A DNA stretch of 64,000 nucleotides from Nitrosospira sp. Is2 (GTDB lineage: Bacteria; Pseudomonadota; Gammaproteobacteria; Burkholderiales; Nitrosomonadaceae). The notes under the pieces are model-generated. The model was not told the origin of the DNA and did not search any database. It was given only the letters and a program-made list of their open reading frames with translations. The first letter of the stretch is position 1. The number at the start of each line of letters is the position of its first letter. The position numbers were made by a program, and so were the translations under genes. Positions 18,179 through 27,982 of this stretch are shown here, piece after piece. The stretch spans positions 1,178,001 through 1,242,000 of the forward strand of contig NZ_CP137134.1 in assembly GCF_033095785.1 (NCBI RefSeq), read 5' to 3'.

Positions 18179-19564
18179 TTACAGGGCGCGCGACTCGTCA
18201 CTTACTGCCGCATGGCTGACCACGTCGGCGATTTTCTCCGCCCAGAATTTCACTTTTTGCCCGGACTCGCCTTCCACCATCACCCTCACAAGAGGCTCGG
18301 TCCCCGACGCACGGAGAAGGACGCGCCCATTCCCAGCAAGGTCACCTTCAGCTTCGGCCTGTACCGCTTTGATCATGGCGTTAACCCGCGAATCGAACCC
18401 TTTCGGAACCTTGACATTGATGAGCTGTTGCGGATAAAGGGTCACGCTACGGGTAAGTTCGGCCAGGCTCTTGCCGGAGTCGCGCATGGCATACAAAACC
18501 TGCAACGCAGAAATGATGCCATCACCGGTCGTGTGCTTGTCGATGCAAATGATATGGCCTGAGCCTTCGCCGCCCAGTTGCCACTCGTTTTTTTGCAACA
18601 ACTCTAATACATACCGATCGCCAACGTTCGCGCGAGCAAACGGAATATTTCGTTTTTCAAGACCCTTTTCAACCGCCAGGTTCGTCATGAGCGTACCTAC
18701 CACCCCGCCCTTGAGACTCCCCTTTTGCTGGCGATGTCTGGCTATGATGTAGATCAGCCGGTCGCCGTCGTATAGAACCCCTTTTTTATCAGCCATGACC
18801 ACTCGGTCACCATCGCCATCGAGCGCAATACCGATGTCGGCCTGGTGGTGCATAACCGCTTCCTGTAAGGAAGCGCCGTGCGTTGCCCCGCATTCGTGAT
18901 TGATGTTAAGGCCGTCAGGCTGAGCCCCAATCGCAACAACGTCCGCACCCAGCTCATGCAGGACCGGCCCTACGATTTGATACGTAGCGCCATGAGCGGA
19001 ATCAACCACTATCCTCCAGCCGCGAAGATCGAGGTGATTCGGGAAGGTGCTTTTGCAGAATTCGATGTATCGCCCTCGAGCGTCAACGACGCGTCGTGCT
19101 TTACCCAGTTGCGCTGACGGCATGCATCGGATAGGCGCATTTAGCCCCGCCTCGATCTCATGCTCGACAGAATCGGGCAGCTTGGTGCCTGATGCGGAGA
19201 AAAATTTGATGCCGTTGTCTTCAAATGGGTTATGAGACGCGGAAATAACAATTCCCGCCTGTAGTCGCAATGCACGGGTCAGATACGCCACCGCCGGGGT
19301 TGGAGTCGGCCCCGATAACAGCACGTCCACTCCGGCCGCGGAGAGCCCCGCCTGGAGCGCTGACTCAAGCATATAGCCCGATATGCGTGTGTCCTTCCCG
19401 ATCAGTACTGCCGGGCGCTCCCCCTTGGATAGATGCCAATCGGCCGCCGCAAGTACGTTGCCGGCTGAATAGCCGAGATGCATCACAAATTCAGGGGTTA
19501 TAGGCGCTTCGCCTACACGCCCGCGTATACCGTCGGTGCCGAAATACTTTTTTGTCACTTTCAA
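18179..19564 (-). CDS. glmM: Phosphoglucosamine mutase
   Basis: Interconverts glucosamine-6-phosphate and glucosamine-1-phosphate for UDP-GlcNAc and cell-wall synthesis. The 461-residue protein has the N-terminal KYFGTDGIRG, the phosphoserine loop ISASHNP with S110 as the catalytic residue, the metal loop LDGDGDRVVM, the sugar-binding GGEGSGH and the phosphate-binding RASGTEPLVRVMVE near the C-terminus. It lies downstream of folP and ftsH, the same order ftsH-folP-glmM as in E. coli, although a 252-bp gap separates it from folP. Confidence 0.97.
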   Translation of the reverse strand: MKVTKKYFGTDGIRGRVGEAPITPEFVMHLGYSAGNVLAAADWHLSKGERPAVLIGKDTRISGYMLESALQAGLSAAGVDVLLSGPTPTPAVAYLTRALRLQAGIVISASHNPFEDNGIKFFSASGTKLPDSVEHEIEAGLNAPIRCMPSAQLGKARRVVDARGRYIEFCKSTFPNHLDLRGWRIVVDSAHGATYQIVGPVLHELGADVVAIGAQPDGLNINHECGATHGASLQEAVMHHQADIGIALDGDGDRVVMADKKGVLYDGDRLIYIIARHRQQKGSLKGGVVGTLMTNLAVEKGLEKRNIPFARANVGDRYVLELLQKNEWQLGGEGSGHIICIDKHTTGDGIISALQVLYAMRDSGKSLAELTRSVTLYPQQLINVKVPKGFDSRVNAMIKAVQAEAEGDLAGNGRVLLRASGTEPLVRVMVEGESGQKVKFWAEKIADVVSHAAVSDESRAL

Positions 19565-19816
19565 GAAAACCCGGAAAAGAAGTCAGAAGTTATGAAGAGT
19601 TTCAATGACTTTGCGACTGCTCGGCATCCTAATTGATCCATGGGACGTAAGTATTCTTACATCCCCGCAATTAAATTGGTAAATCCGATTCGGCTGCTTT
19701 AAACCGCCGAGCGCCGCAAGTAGAACTGGAAGTTCCATAACGTTACTTCACCGATCGAAGATGCATTTCGGAAAAAACTTCCGTTTCAAAAAACACCCCT
19801 TAACGGCAGTAACGCA

Positions 19817-20635
19817 CTAGCCGTTCACGGTATTATAAACTGCCAACGCGTCCGTGGTGGCTTTAACATCATGCACTCTCACAATCCCCGCCCCTTTACT
19901 CACGGCGAGCAACGCTGCCGCAACACTTGCATGAAGCCGGTCATCTACCCCGGTGCCCGTCATCTTTCCCAGCATGGATTTACGTGACAATCCAGCCATC
20001 ACTGGGACGCCCAGATCGCAGAAGCGATCGAGATGGCGCAGCATCTGGATGTTCTGGGTCTGTGTTTTGCCGAAACCAAAACCTGGATCTATTATCAACC
20101 GTTCATGCGGAACGCCAGCCTCCAGAGCGGCGTGAAGGCGTTGCAATAAAAAATCCCTTACCTCAATCACGACGTCATGATACTGGGGATTGATCTGCAT
20201 ACTGCACGGCTCGCCTTGCATGTGCATGAGGCATGCCCCCACACCCCCGGCTGCTACGGCCTCAAGCGCACCTGGCGCCCGAAGCGCGTTGACATCGTTG
20301 ATCATGGTCGCACCCGCGCTTATCGCGGCTCGCATCACTTCGGGCTTGGATGTATCGACGGAGACAGGATGCTTCATACCGACGAGGGCCTCCACTACCG
20401 GAATAACGCGGCGTATTTCCTCCTCCACGCTCACGGGCATGCTACCCGGACGGGTTGATTCACCGCCCACATCAAGCCAATCCGCCCCGTCTTCAACAAG
20501 TTGCGTGGCGTGCTGAAGCGCATGCTCGAACGAATTAAACAAACCGCCATCGGAAAACGAATCGGGCGTGACATTGACAATGCCCATCACGAGCGGGCGG
20601 CGGGGGACGCTAACGAATTGCTGCGCTGGCAACAT
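19817..20635 (-). CDS. folP: Dihydropteroate synthase
   Basis: Condenses p-aminobenzoate with dihydropterin pyrophosphate in folate synthesis. The 272-residue TIM-barrel protein carries VMGIVNVTPDSFSDGG, GGESTRPGS, the substrate loop GLSRKSMLG and DPGFGFGKT. It lies between ftsH and glmM in the order seen in E. coli. A strong terminator separates it from ftsH, so it probably has its own promoter or depends on partial read-through. Confidence 0.97.
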   Translation of the reverse strand: MLPAQQFVSVPRRPLVMGIVNVTPDSFSDGGLFNSFEHALQHATQLVEDGADWLDVGGESTRPGSMPVSVEEEIRRVIPVVEALVGMKHPVSVDTSKPEVMRAAISAGATMINDVNALRAPGALEAVAAGGVGACLMHMQGEPCSMQINPQYHDVVIEVRDFLLQRLHAALEAGVPHERLIIDPGFGFGKTQTQNIQMLRHLDRFCDLGVPVMAGLSRKSMLGKMTGTGVDDRLHASVAAALLAVSKGAGIVRVHDVKATTDALAVYNTVNG

Positions 20636-20668
20636 GTGAATTTATACCCGGGATTGAGCTCGCTAATT

Positions 20669-20699
20669 AAAAAAGGCGGGGGAAACCCCCGCCTTTTTT
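20669..20699 (-). terminator. Rho-independent terminator after ftsH
   Basis: A perfect 8-bp GC stem, GGCGGGGG/CCCCCGCC with an AAA loop, is flanked by six A on one side and six T on the other, so it can act in both directions. It lies 32 bp after the ftsH stop and 34 bp before the folP start. Confidence 0.95.
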
Positions 20700-20730
20700 A
20701 TCTTTATCACCAAGTCGCAACACCGGATGG

Positions 20731-22626
20731 TCAGGCTTCCTGTGCTGGCGTGGGGGCAGCGGCTGGCGCCGCTGGCGGCGTATTATCCTTGGGAGGGGTC
20801 GATGTTGTTTTGGAAGGCTTCGGTGGCCGTGGCGCACGGCCTTCCATAATGTCACCGATCTGCTCGGAGTCTATGGTCTCCCATTCCAGCAGGGCTTTTG
20901 TCATGACTTCGATCTTATCCCGATTTTCCTCGATCAACCTGCGTGCCAGACTATATTGCCCATCAATGATACGGCGAATTTCGACATCCACCTTTTGCAT
21001 GGTGGCTTCGCTTACATTCTTGTGTGTCGTCACTGAGCGACCCAAAAACACTTCGCCCTCGTTTTCACCATATACCATTGGGCCCAGCGAGTCGGACATA
21101 CCCCACTGCGTGACCATCCGTCTTGCCATTTCCGTGGCGCGCTCGAAGTCGTTCGATGCGCCAGTGGTCATCTGCCCCATAAATATTTCCTCGGCGATTC
21201 GACCTCCGAAAAGAACGGCGATATTTTGCAAAATTTCCTCGCGATCCATGCTAAAGCGGTCTTCAGTTGGCAATTGCATCGTCACCCCAAGCGCGCGACC
21301 GCGCGGAATGATCGAGACCTTATGCACCGGGTCGGTCTTAGGCAACAGTTGGGCCACAACCGCGTGCCCGGATTCATGGTAAGCGGTGTTGCGTCGCTCG
21401 CGTTCGGGCATCAGGACCGACTTACGCTCTGCACCCATGAAAATCTTGTCCTTGGCACGTTCGAAGTCTTCCATGTCGACGAGGCGTTTATTGCTGCGCG
21501 CCGCGAACAACGCCGCCTCATTCACGAGGTTGGCAAGATCCGCACCTGACATGCCCGGTGTTCCCCTGGCAAGGATTTCGGCATGGACATCGGGCGCGAT
21601 CGGCACCTTGCGCATATGGACATGCAGAATCTGCTCACGGCCCCGGATATCAGGTAGCGGGACGGTCACCTGACGGTCGAAACGACCGGGGCGCAGCAAC
21701 GCGGGATCAAGCACGTCTGGCCGGTTCGTGGCCGCTATTACAATCACCCCAGCGGTTCCTTCGAAACCGTCCATTTCAACCAGCAACTGATTCAGCGTCT
21801 GTTCGCGTTCATCGTTGCCGCCACCTAGACCTGCGCCGCGTTGACGACCAACAGCGTCAATCTCGTCGATAAAAATTATGCAAGGGGCGTGTTTTTTGGC
21901 TTGCTCAAACATGTCACGCACGCGCGCGGCGCCGACGCCGACGAACATTTCCACAAAATCAGAACCGGAGATACTGAAGAACGGAACTTTGGCTTCGCCT
22001 GCGATAGCACGTGCGAGAAGCGTCTTCCCGGTACCGGGATTTCCCACCATTAATACTCCACGGGGGATGCGGCCACCCAATTTCTGGAATTTACTGGGAT
22101 CACGGAGGAATTCGACCAACTCGGAAACCTCCTCTTTGGCTTCCTCGCAACCCGCCACATCAGCAAAGGTAACTTGATTGGTGGATTCGTCAAGCATGCG
22201 CGCCTTACTTTTTCCAAAGGAGAAAGCGCCACCGCTCCGTCCTCCTCCCTGCATTTGGCGCATGAAGAAAATCCAGACCCCGATCAGCAGCAGCATCGGA
22301 AACCAGGAGACGAAGATATTCATCAGCAATGACGGCTCTTCCTCCGGCTTGGCATCAATAATGACGCCTGCCTTGAGGAGATCGCTCACCATCCAAGGGT
22401 CGGAAGGCGTATATGTAACGAAGCGCCTGCCATCCGACTTGGTTCCCTTCAAGGTGCGGCCCTCGATGGTAACTTTGGCAATCCTGCCCTGCTTCACTTC
22501 GTCGATGAACTGTGAATATTCCATCGGCGCCTGTGCTGACTGCCGTGTACTGAACTGGTTGAACACAGTCATCAATACGAGGGCAATCACCAGCCAGATG
22601 GCCATGTTTTTAATGAGATTGTTCAA
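20731..22626 (-). CDS. ftsH: ATP-dependent zinc metalloprotease FtsH
   Basis: Inner-membrane AAA protease that degrades misfolded membrane proteins and regulators such as LpxC. The 631-residue protein has an N-terminal membrane segment (about 8-24), a periplasmic part and a second membrane segment (about 103-122). The AAA module follows with Walker A GNPGTGKT, Walker B IIFIDEIDA and the SRH region RPGRFDRQV. The protease domain has the zinc motif HESGH. A proline/alanine-rich tail ends the protein. Translation starts at TTG, with AAGGAG 5 nt upstream. It lies downstream of rlmE as in E. coli. The HflK/HflC partners are encoded at 54-56 kb. Confidence 0.97.
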   Translation of the reverse strand: MNNLIKNMAIWLVIALVLMTVFNQFSTRQSAQAPMEYSQFIDEVKQGRIAKVTIEGRTLKGTKSDGRRFVTYTPSDPWMVSDLLKAGVIIDAKPEEEPSLLMNIFVSWFPMLLLIGVWIFFMRQMQGGGRSGGAFSFGKSKARMLDESTNQVTFADVAGCEEAKEEVSELVEFLRDPSKFQKLGGRIPRGVLMVGNPGTGKTLLARAIAGEAKVPFFSISGSDFVEMFVGVGAARVRDMFEQAKKHAPCIIFIDEIDAVGRQRGAGLGGGNDEREQTLNQLLVEMDGFEGTAGVIVIAATNRPDVLDPALLRPGRFDRQVTVPLPDIRGREQILHVHMRKVPIAPDVHAEILARGTPGMSGADLANLVNEAALFAARSNKRLVDMEDFERAKDKIFMGAERKSVLMPERERRNTAYHESGHAVVAQLLPKTDPVHKVSIIPRGRALGVTMQLPTEDRFSMDREEILQNIAVLFGGRIAEEIFMGQMTTGASNDFERATEMARRMVTQWGMSDSLGPMVYGENEGEVFLGRSVTTHKNVSEATMQKVDVEIRRIIDGQYSLARRLIEENRDKIEVMTKALLEWETIDSEQIGDIMEGRAPRPPKPSKTTSTPPKDNTPPAAPAAAPTPAQEA

Positions 22627-22737
22627 GTTAGCTCCTTGGCTTGCGCCGTCAAAATCCTTGAATGCTTCAATTCTAAACCCATTTGAAGATTTATAATAGC
22701 AATATGCCCGCTGCCCCCTTTGTGTTTTCCAACTCAG

Positions 22738-23379
22738 TCATTTTGTTTTCGGTGAGATTCCATCCCGCTTTCCCACTCCTAGTAAATAGAGTTCCGAACT
22801 GCGGTCGCGCGATGCTTCCGGTTTTCGTACTACCACCCGATCGAACGCCGCGCGCATGTTGCGTAAAAACTCCTCAAAACCAGATCCCTGAAACACTTTG
22901 ACGAGAAAATTGCCGCCAGAGTTCAATCGCGTGATGCTGAATTGCAAGGCCAGCTCGGCTAAATAGATGCCTCGAGCCTGGTCAACCATTCCTATGCCGC
23001 TTATATTAGGGGACATATCAGAAATTACAAGGTCAACAGGACATTTTCCCAGACTTTCTTCCAATTGTGCCAAAACGGATGCTTCGGTGAAATCGCCTTG
23101 GATAAAGGTCACCCCGTTCAGCGGGGTCATTTCCGTTAGATCCACCGCAATCACTCTGCCGCGTTGCCCCAGCTTTTCCGTAGCAACTTGCGACCACCCC
23201 CCGGGGGCGGCCCCAAGGTCCACAACAGTCATGCCTGGCTCGAGCAAGCGATCCCGCTCCGCAATCTCGATCAGCTTATAGGCGGCACGTGAACGATAGC
23301 CCTCCTTTTTCGCCTGCTTGACAAAAAAATCGGTCACGTGCTCTCTCATCCAGGCTTTACTGGTTTTAGAGCGCTTCAT
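22738..23379 (-). CDS. rlmE: 23S rRNA 2'-O-ribose U2552 methyltransferase RlmE
   Basis: Methylates the A-loop of 23S rRNA late in 50S assembly. The 213-residue protein shows the SAM site VVDLGAAPGGWSQ and the catalytic K-D-K-E set: YKL near residue 37, SDMSPNISG, FLVKVFQG and SSELYLLG. I start at ATG 23379, one codon inside a GTG. It is directly upstream of ftsH and divergent from yhbY across about 30 bp, the same arrangement as in E. coli. Confidence 0.96.
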   Translation of the reverse strand: MKRSKTSKAWMREHVTDFFVKQAKKEGYRSRAAYKLIEIAERDRLLEPGMTVVDLGAAPGGWSQVATEKLGQRGRVIAVDLTEMTPLNGVTFIQGDFTEASVLAQLEESLGKCPVDLVISDMSPNISGIGMVDQARGIYLAELALQFSITRLNSGGNFLVKVFQGSGFEEFLRNMRAAFDRVVVRKPEASRDRSSELYLLGVGKRDGISPKTK

Positions 23380-23408
23380 CACGTAAAATGGGGTTTTTGG
23401 GAAATTTT

Positions 23409-23777
23409 ATGTCAGAAGAACTTGCGCTTGCCCGCCGACCTGACCTGAAGGCCCGCGCTCACGCCCTGAAGCCGGTTGTCTGGATAGGCGCGGCAGGTTT
23501 ATCGGAAAACGTAATTCATGAACTTGATCAGGGATTGAGAAGTCACGAACTGATCAAAGTAAAAGTATCGAACGATGAACGTCAAACGAGAACCGCCTGG
23601 CTGAATGAAATCTGCGATCGCCTTGGGGCGGCGCCAGTACAACACATCGGAAAGATTCTCGTAATCTACCGTCCCCAACCAGAAAAAACAATAGCGGCTG
23701 ACCTCAGCCCTGTTCGCGAAGAGCGAAAATCGGGCGACACCAAGCGCCGTCGGCTCGCGCACAGCAAACGCCAGTGA
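23409..23777 (+). CDS. yhbY: CRM-domain ribosome assembly RNA-binding protein
   Basis: Small KH-like RNA-binding protein associated with pre-50S ribosomes. The CRM domain covers about residues 8-95, with the family pattern LKPVVWIGAAGLSENVIHELDQ and the loop LIKVKV. It differs from the 97-residue E. coli protein by a basic, probably disordered tail ending RRRLAHSKRQ. The ATG at 23409 is preceded by GGGA; an upstream in-frame ATG at 23388 lacks a ribosome site. It is divergent from rlmE. Confidence 0.92.
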   Translation: MSEELALARRPDLKARAHALKPVVWIGAAGLSENVIHELDQGLRSHELIKVKVSNDERQTRTAWLNEICDRLGAAPVQHIGKILVIYRPQPEKTIAADLSPVREERKSGDTKRRRLAHSKRQ

Positions 23778-23807
23778 TCACACCGGCTTGGGATCCCGGT
23801 TGCGGAA

Positions 23808-24284
23808 CTAAACATATTTCACATCCAGTATCTCATACTCGCGCACTCCGCCTGGCGCCAGAACCTCCGCCACATCGCCGGGATATTTGCCAATCAGTGC
23901 GCGAGACATGGGCGAACTGATCGAAATCTTTCCCTCCTTGATGTCCGCTTCGTCATCGCCAACAATCTGGTACGTGACGGTCGTCGCGCTGGCGAGGTCT
24001 TCGAGATCGATGGTCGCCCCGAAAACACAGGCACCGCCAGCGTCCAGTAATGCCGGATCAATAATCTGGGCGTTGGAAAGCTTGCTCTCCAACTCCGCGA
24101 TACGCCCCTCTATAAAACCCTGACGCTCCTTGGCCGCGTCATATTCGGCATTTTCCGATAGATCACCGTGGGCACGGGCCTCGGCGATTGCTGCGATTAC
24201 AGCCGGACGCTGCACGGTTTTCAGTTCGTGCAACTCAGCGCGCAGTTTTCCCGCGCCGATTACTGTTAATGGAATTGAGCCCAT
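23808..24284 (-). CDS. greA: Transcription elongation factor GreA
   Basis: Rescues backtracked RNA polymerase by stimulating transcript cleavage. The 158-residue protein has the N-terminal coiled coil with the acidic tip, ARAHGDLSENAEYDAAK, which reaches the active site, and the C-terminal FKBP-like domain with ISISSPMSRALIGK. It is downstream of carB by 64 bp, as in many proteobacteria, and convergent with yhbY. Confidence 0.97.
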   Translation of the reverse strand: MGSIPLTVIGAGKLRAELHELKTVQRPAVIAAIAEARAHGDLSENAEYDAAKERQGFIEGRIAELESKLSNAQIIDPALLDAGGACVFGATIDLEDLASATTVTYQIVGDDEADIKEGKISISSPMSRALIGKYPGDVAEVLAPGGVREYEILDVKYV

Positions 24285-24348
24285 AGTCCTTTAGCGTTGT
24301 CCTTTTACGGTTCGTTTTCTAGTCGATGCGTTCTATCAGTTCGAAGGC

Positions 24349-27300
24349 TTATGACGCGTCTCTGCTAACCAAAACAGGATCGCCGTCGCCAACGCTACAA
24401 CCTTCCCCCAGCGACTTTACCCTCAGCCATGAATGAAGTTTCTGCAAGCTGTAGGCTTCCAGCTCGCGCATATTCGCCATACCGATACAAGCAGCTCGCG
24501 CGCCCGCGAGCGTGGTGTAATACGTTGCCCTTGCCTGCAATACTGCATGACGTATCGAATACGAATCGTGAATCGCGCTCCGTTTATCTTCGACCGTATT
24601 TATGATCAAATCCATCTCGCCATTTTTGATCATGTCTACTATATGTGGACGACCTTCGGCCATCTTGTTTACCGGTGTAACGGTAAGCCCCGCCGCGTTC
24701 AGCACCGCGGCGGTCCCGCGCGTAGCATAGAGAGTAAATCCCAGTTGCGCAAGTTGGCGAGCGATCTCCACCGCCCGTGGTTTGTCAGCGTGGCGTACGC
24801 TTATAAAGACTTTGCCTGCGAGGGGCAGCTTTACGCCAGCGGCAAGTTGCGACTTGACGAATGCTTCTGCAAAAGTCTGCCCCACACCCATCACTTCGCC
24901 GGTGGATTTCATTTCCGGCCCAAGAATAGTGTCCACCCCGGGAAACTTGGTGAAAGGAAAGACGGCTTCCTTGACCGAATAATAGAAAGGAACAACTTCT
25001 TTGACAATACCTTGCTGGGCAAGCGTCATGCCTGTCATACAGCGGGCGGCTACTTTCGCCAGTTGCAACCCCGTCGCCTTGGACACGAAAGGCACGGTCC
25101 GCGACGCGCGCGGATTTACCTCCAGCACGTATACAGTATCGCCCTGGATAGCGAACTGCACATTCATCAATCCGACAACCTTAAGCGCGCGCGCCATTGC
25201 TGAAGTCTGGCGCCGCAACTCATCCTGCATATGCGACGACAAGCTGAATGGCGGCAGCGAGCACGCGGAATCGCCAGAATGTACGCCCGCCTGCTCAATG
25301 TGTTCCATGATGCCGCCTATCAGCACCATCTCGCCGTCGGAGACCGCATCCACATCCACTTCAACGGCGTCATTCAGAAAGTGATCGAGCAGAACCGGGG
25401 AGTCATGCGAAACCTTGACCGCCTCGCGCATATAACGTTCCAGATTTAGCTGCTCGTGGATAATCTCCATTGCTCTACCCCCCAATACGTAGCTGGGGCG
25501 TACCACCAACGGATACCCGATTTCATCGGCTGCCGCCAGGGCTGCACTTGCATCGCGCACGGTACGGTTTGGGGGTTGCTTCAATCCCAACCGGTGCAGC
25601 ATTTTCTGAAAGCGCTCCCGATCCTCGGCGCAGTCGATCATGTCCGGGCTGGTGCCAATGATCGGCACCCCAGCTGCCTCCAGATCACGGGCGAGTTTCA
25701 GCGGCGTCTGGCCCCCGTATTGCACAATCACGCCCAAGGGCTTCTCTACTTCAACGATTTCGAGCACGTCCTCCAGCGTCAGCGGCTCGAAATAAAGCCG
25801 GTCGGAGGTGTCGTAATCGGTTGAAACAGTTTCCGGGTTGCAATTGACCATGATGGTTTCGAAGCCATCCTCGCGTAATGCCAGTGCTGCATGGACACAA
25901 CAGTAGTCGAACTCTATACCTTGGCCGATGCGATTGGGTCCGCCGCCCAGCACCATTATTTTTTTTCTTTCACTCGGTAGCGCTTCGCACTCCTCCTCGT
26001 AGGTGGAGTACATATACGCTGTGCGAGTTGCAAACTCCGCCGCGCAAGTATCCACCCGCTTATATACTGGCCGCAGGTTGAATTGATGGCGTCGGGCGCG
26101 AACGGCCGCCTGCGTTGTAGTCATCAGCTTGGCCAGACGCCGGTCAGAGAAGCCGCTGCGCTTGAGCCTGCGTAGCTCGGGCGCGTCAAGCCCATTCAGC
26201 ACCTTTCCGGCGAGAGACTGCTCCTGCCTGACCAGATCTCCAATCTGGGCAAGAAACCACCGATCGATGCGGGTATGCTGATGTATCTCGTCGAGCATCA
26301 TCCCGCAACGAAACGCGTCCGCAACATACCAAATCCGATCTGGGCCGGGATCACTCAACTCGGCGGCTATGGTATCAATATCGCAAGTTTTTTCGTCCAA
26401 CCCGTCGACACCGATTTCCAGTCCGCGGAGCGCTTTTTGCAGGGATTCCTGGAAGGTGCGTCCGATGGCCATCACCTCACCCACCGATTTCATCTGAGTG
26501 GTAAGGCGATCATTTGCCTGTGGGAACTTCTCAAAAGCGAAACGTGGAACTTTCGTTACGACATAATCTATGGTTGGTTCAAAGGATGCCGGCATCGCCC
26601 CGCCAGTGATGTCGTTTTTGAGTTCATCCAGCGTAAAGCCTACTGCGAGCTTTGCCGCGACCTTGGCGATGGGAAACCCGGTCGCTTTCGACGCCAGCGC
26701 CGAGGAGCGGGATACACGTGGATTCATTTCTATTACAAGCATTCGTCCGTCGTGGGGATTGATGGCGAACTGCACATTTGAACCGCCCGTTTCCACCCCG
26801 ATTTCGCGCAATACCGCGATTGACGCATCGCGCATGATCTGATATTCCTTGTCCGTCAGCGTTTGCGCCGGCGCGACGGTGATGGAATCGCCCGTATGGA
26901 CTCCCATGGGGTCGAGATTCTCGATAACACAGACGATAATGCAATTGTCTTTCTTGTCGCGTATTACCTCCGTCTCGAATTCCTTCCAGCCAATGACGGA
27001 TTCCTCGATCAGCAACTCCCTGGTAGGCGAGACTTCCAGTCCGCGCTCGCATATTTCCAGAAATTCCTCCCGGTTATACGCGATACCGCCTCCGCTCCCG
27101 CCCATGGTGAATGAAGGACGAATGATAGCGGGATAGCCAACCATCGCCTGTACCTGCAGCGCCTCTTCCAGGCTATGGGCGATGGCAGAACGGGCAGAAC
27201 CCAGTCCGATACGCGTCATGGCCTGCTTGAACTTCTCGCGATCCTCAGCCTTGTCGATTGCCTCACGCGAAGCGCCGATCAACTCGACATTGTATTTGTT

Positions 27301-27624
27301 AAGCACGCCATTCTTTGCCAGGTCAAGAGCGCAGTTCAACGCTGTCTGGCCGCCCATCGTCGGCAGCAACGCATCGGGACGCTCAATGGCTATGATTTTC
27401 TCCAGCATGGGCCAGATAATGGGTTCGATATAGGTGACATCGGCCATTTCGGGATCGGTCATGATGGTGGCAGGATTCGAATTAACCAGGACGATTCGAT
27501 AACCTTCTTCCCGCAATGCCTTACATGCCTGCGCGCCGGAATAGTCAAACTCGCACGCCTGGCCGATGACGATAGGGCCAGCGCCAATGATGAGAATGGA
27601 TTTGATATCGTTACGTTTAGGCAT
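24349..27624 (-). CDS. carB: Carbamoyl-phosphate synthase large subunit
   Basis: Makes carbamoyl phosphate from bicarbonate, ammonia delivered by CarA, and two ATP, feeding arginine and pyrimidine synthesis. The 1091-residue protein shows two homologous ATP-grasp halves. The first starts KSILIIGAGPIVIGQACEFDYSG; the second has MVLGGGPNRIGQGIEFDYC at about 575. The C-terminal MGS-like allosteric domain is near KVFISVRHADKPRAVEIA. A 358-bp gap, unusually large, separates it from carA. Confidence 0.98.
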   Translation of the reverse strand: MPKRNDIKSILIIGAGPIVIGQACEFDYSGAQACKALREEGYRIVLVNSNPATIMTDPEMADVTYIEPIIWPMLEKIIAIERPDALLPTMGGQTALNCALDLAKNGVLNKYNVELIGASREAIDKAEDREKFKQAMTRIGLGSARSAIAHSLEEALQVQAMVGYPAIIRPSFTMGGSGGGIAYNREEFLEICERGLEVSPTRELLIEESVIGWKEFETEVIRDKKDNCIIVCVIENLDPMGVHTGDSITVAPAQTLTDKEYQIMRDASIAVLREIGVETGGSNVQFAINPHDGRMLVIEMNPRVSRSSALASKATGFPIAKVAAKLAVGFTLDELKNDITGGAMPASFEPTIDYVVTKVPRFAFEKFPQANDRLTTQMKSVGEVMAIGRTFQESLQKALRGLEIGVDGLDEKTCDIDTIAAELSDPGPDRIWYVADAFRCGMMLDEIHQHTRIDRWFLAQIGDLVRQEQSLAGKVLNGLDAPELRRLKRSGFSDRRLAKLMTTTQAAVRARRHQFNLRPVYKRVDTCAAEFATRTAYMYSTYEEECEALPSERKKIMVLGGGPNRIGQGIEFDYCCVHAALALREDGFETIMVNCNPETVSTDYDTSDRLYFEPLTLEDVLEIVEVEKPLGVIVQYGGQTPLKLARDLEAAGVPIIGTSPDMIDCAEDRERFQKMLHRLGLKQPPNRTVRDASAALAAADEIGYPLVVRPSYVLGGRAMEIIHEQLNLERYMREAVKVSHDSPVLLDHFLNDAVEVDVDAVSDGEMVLIGGIMEHIEQAGVHSGDSACSLPPFSLSSHMQDELRRQTSAMARALKVVGLMNVQFAIQGDTVYVLEVNPRASRTVPFVSKATGLQLAKVAARCMTGMTLAQQGIVKEVVPFYYSVKEAVFPFTKFPGVDTILGPEMKSTGEVMGVGQTFAEAFVKSQLAAGVKLPLAGKVFISVRHADKPRAVEIARQLAQLGFTLYATRGTAAVLNAAGLTVTPVNKMAEGRPHIVDMIKNGEMDLIINTVEDKRSAIHDSYSIRHAVLQARATYYTTLAGARAACIGMANMRELEAYSLQKLHSWLRVKSLGEGCSVGDGDPVLVSRDAS

Positions 27625-27982
27625 AGCTGCAGGGAGTTATTAGGCGTAAAAACGCGGTGACATCTTGAGACACCAGCGAAAGTAAGTCCGCTTGCTTGTT
27701 TGCACGTTAGAGGCTGTAAGGAATTAAAAGCAGTGGCAATACAGGTTCAGCCAACGCCCGGCCATGGCCAATAACGCCTTCGCCAGTCTTACGGATCACT
27801 TCACATTCTGAAGACATCCAGTACAAATCCTTGAGGCTGGCAAAACGATACAAGGCGGTACAACTTGTGTTGCGGGCGACGCGTCGCCATCATCTAAGCG
27901 CCGGCACACAGCAAGCTTCCCCGCGCCCGCTGCGCTTATAACTCCTCATCTAATTTTTCAGCGATTCGCTCCGACGTATGAC
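27625..27982. pseudogene. carA-carB gap with possible frame-shifted gene remnant (27707-27889, minus)
   Basis: The gap holds a 60-codon open frame on the minus strand ending in TAA at 27707 and opening after a TGA at 27890. Its protein-like translation includes DLYWMSSECEVIRKTGEG; the only ATG (27817) would give 36 residues. Another minus frame upstream reads MATRRPQHKLYRL before shifting out, so the two may be pieces of one broken gene. I do not recognise the family. A perfect 14-bp palindrome GGCGACGCGTCGCC lies at 27875-27888. Confidence 0.3.

Noticed and set aside
20669..20699. Perfect inverted repeat as part of a mobile element
   Set aside because: The A/T-flanked GC hairpin has the exact form of an intrinsic terminator and there is no transposase nearby.
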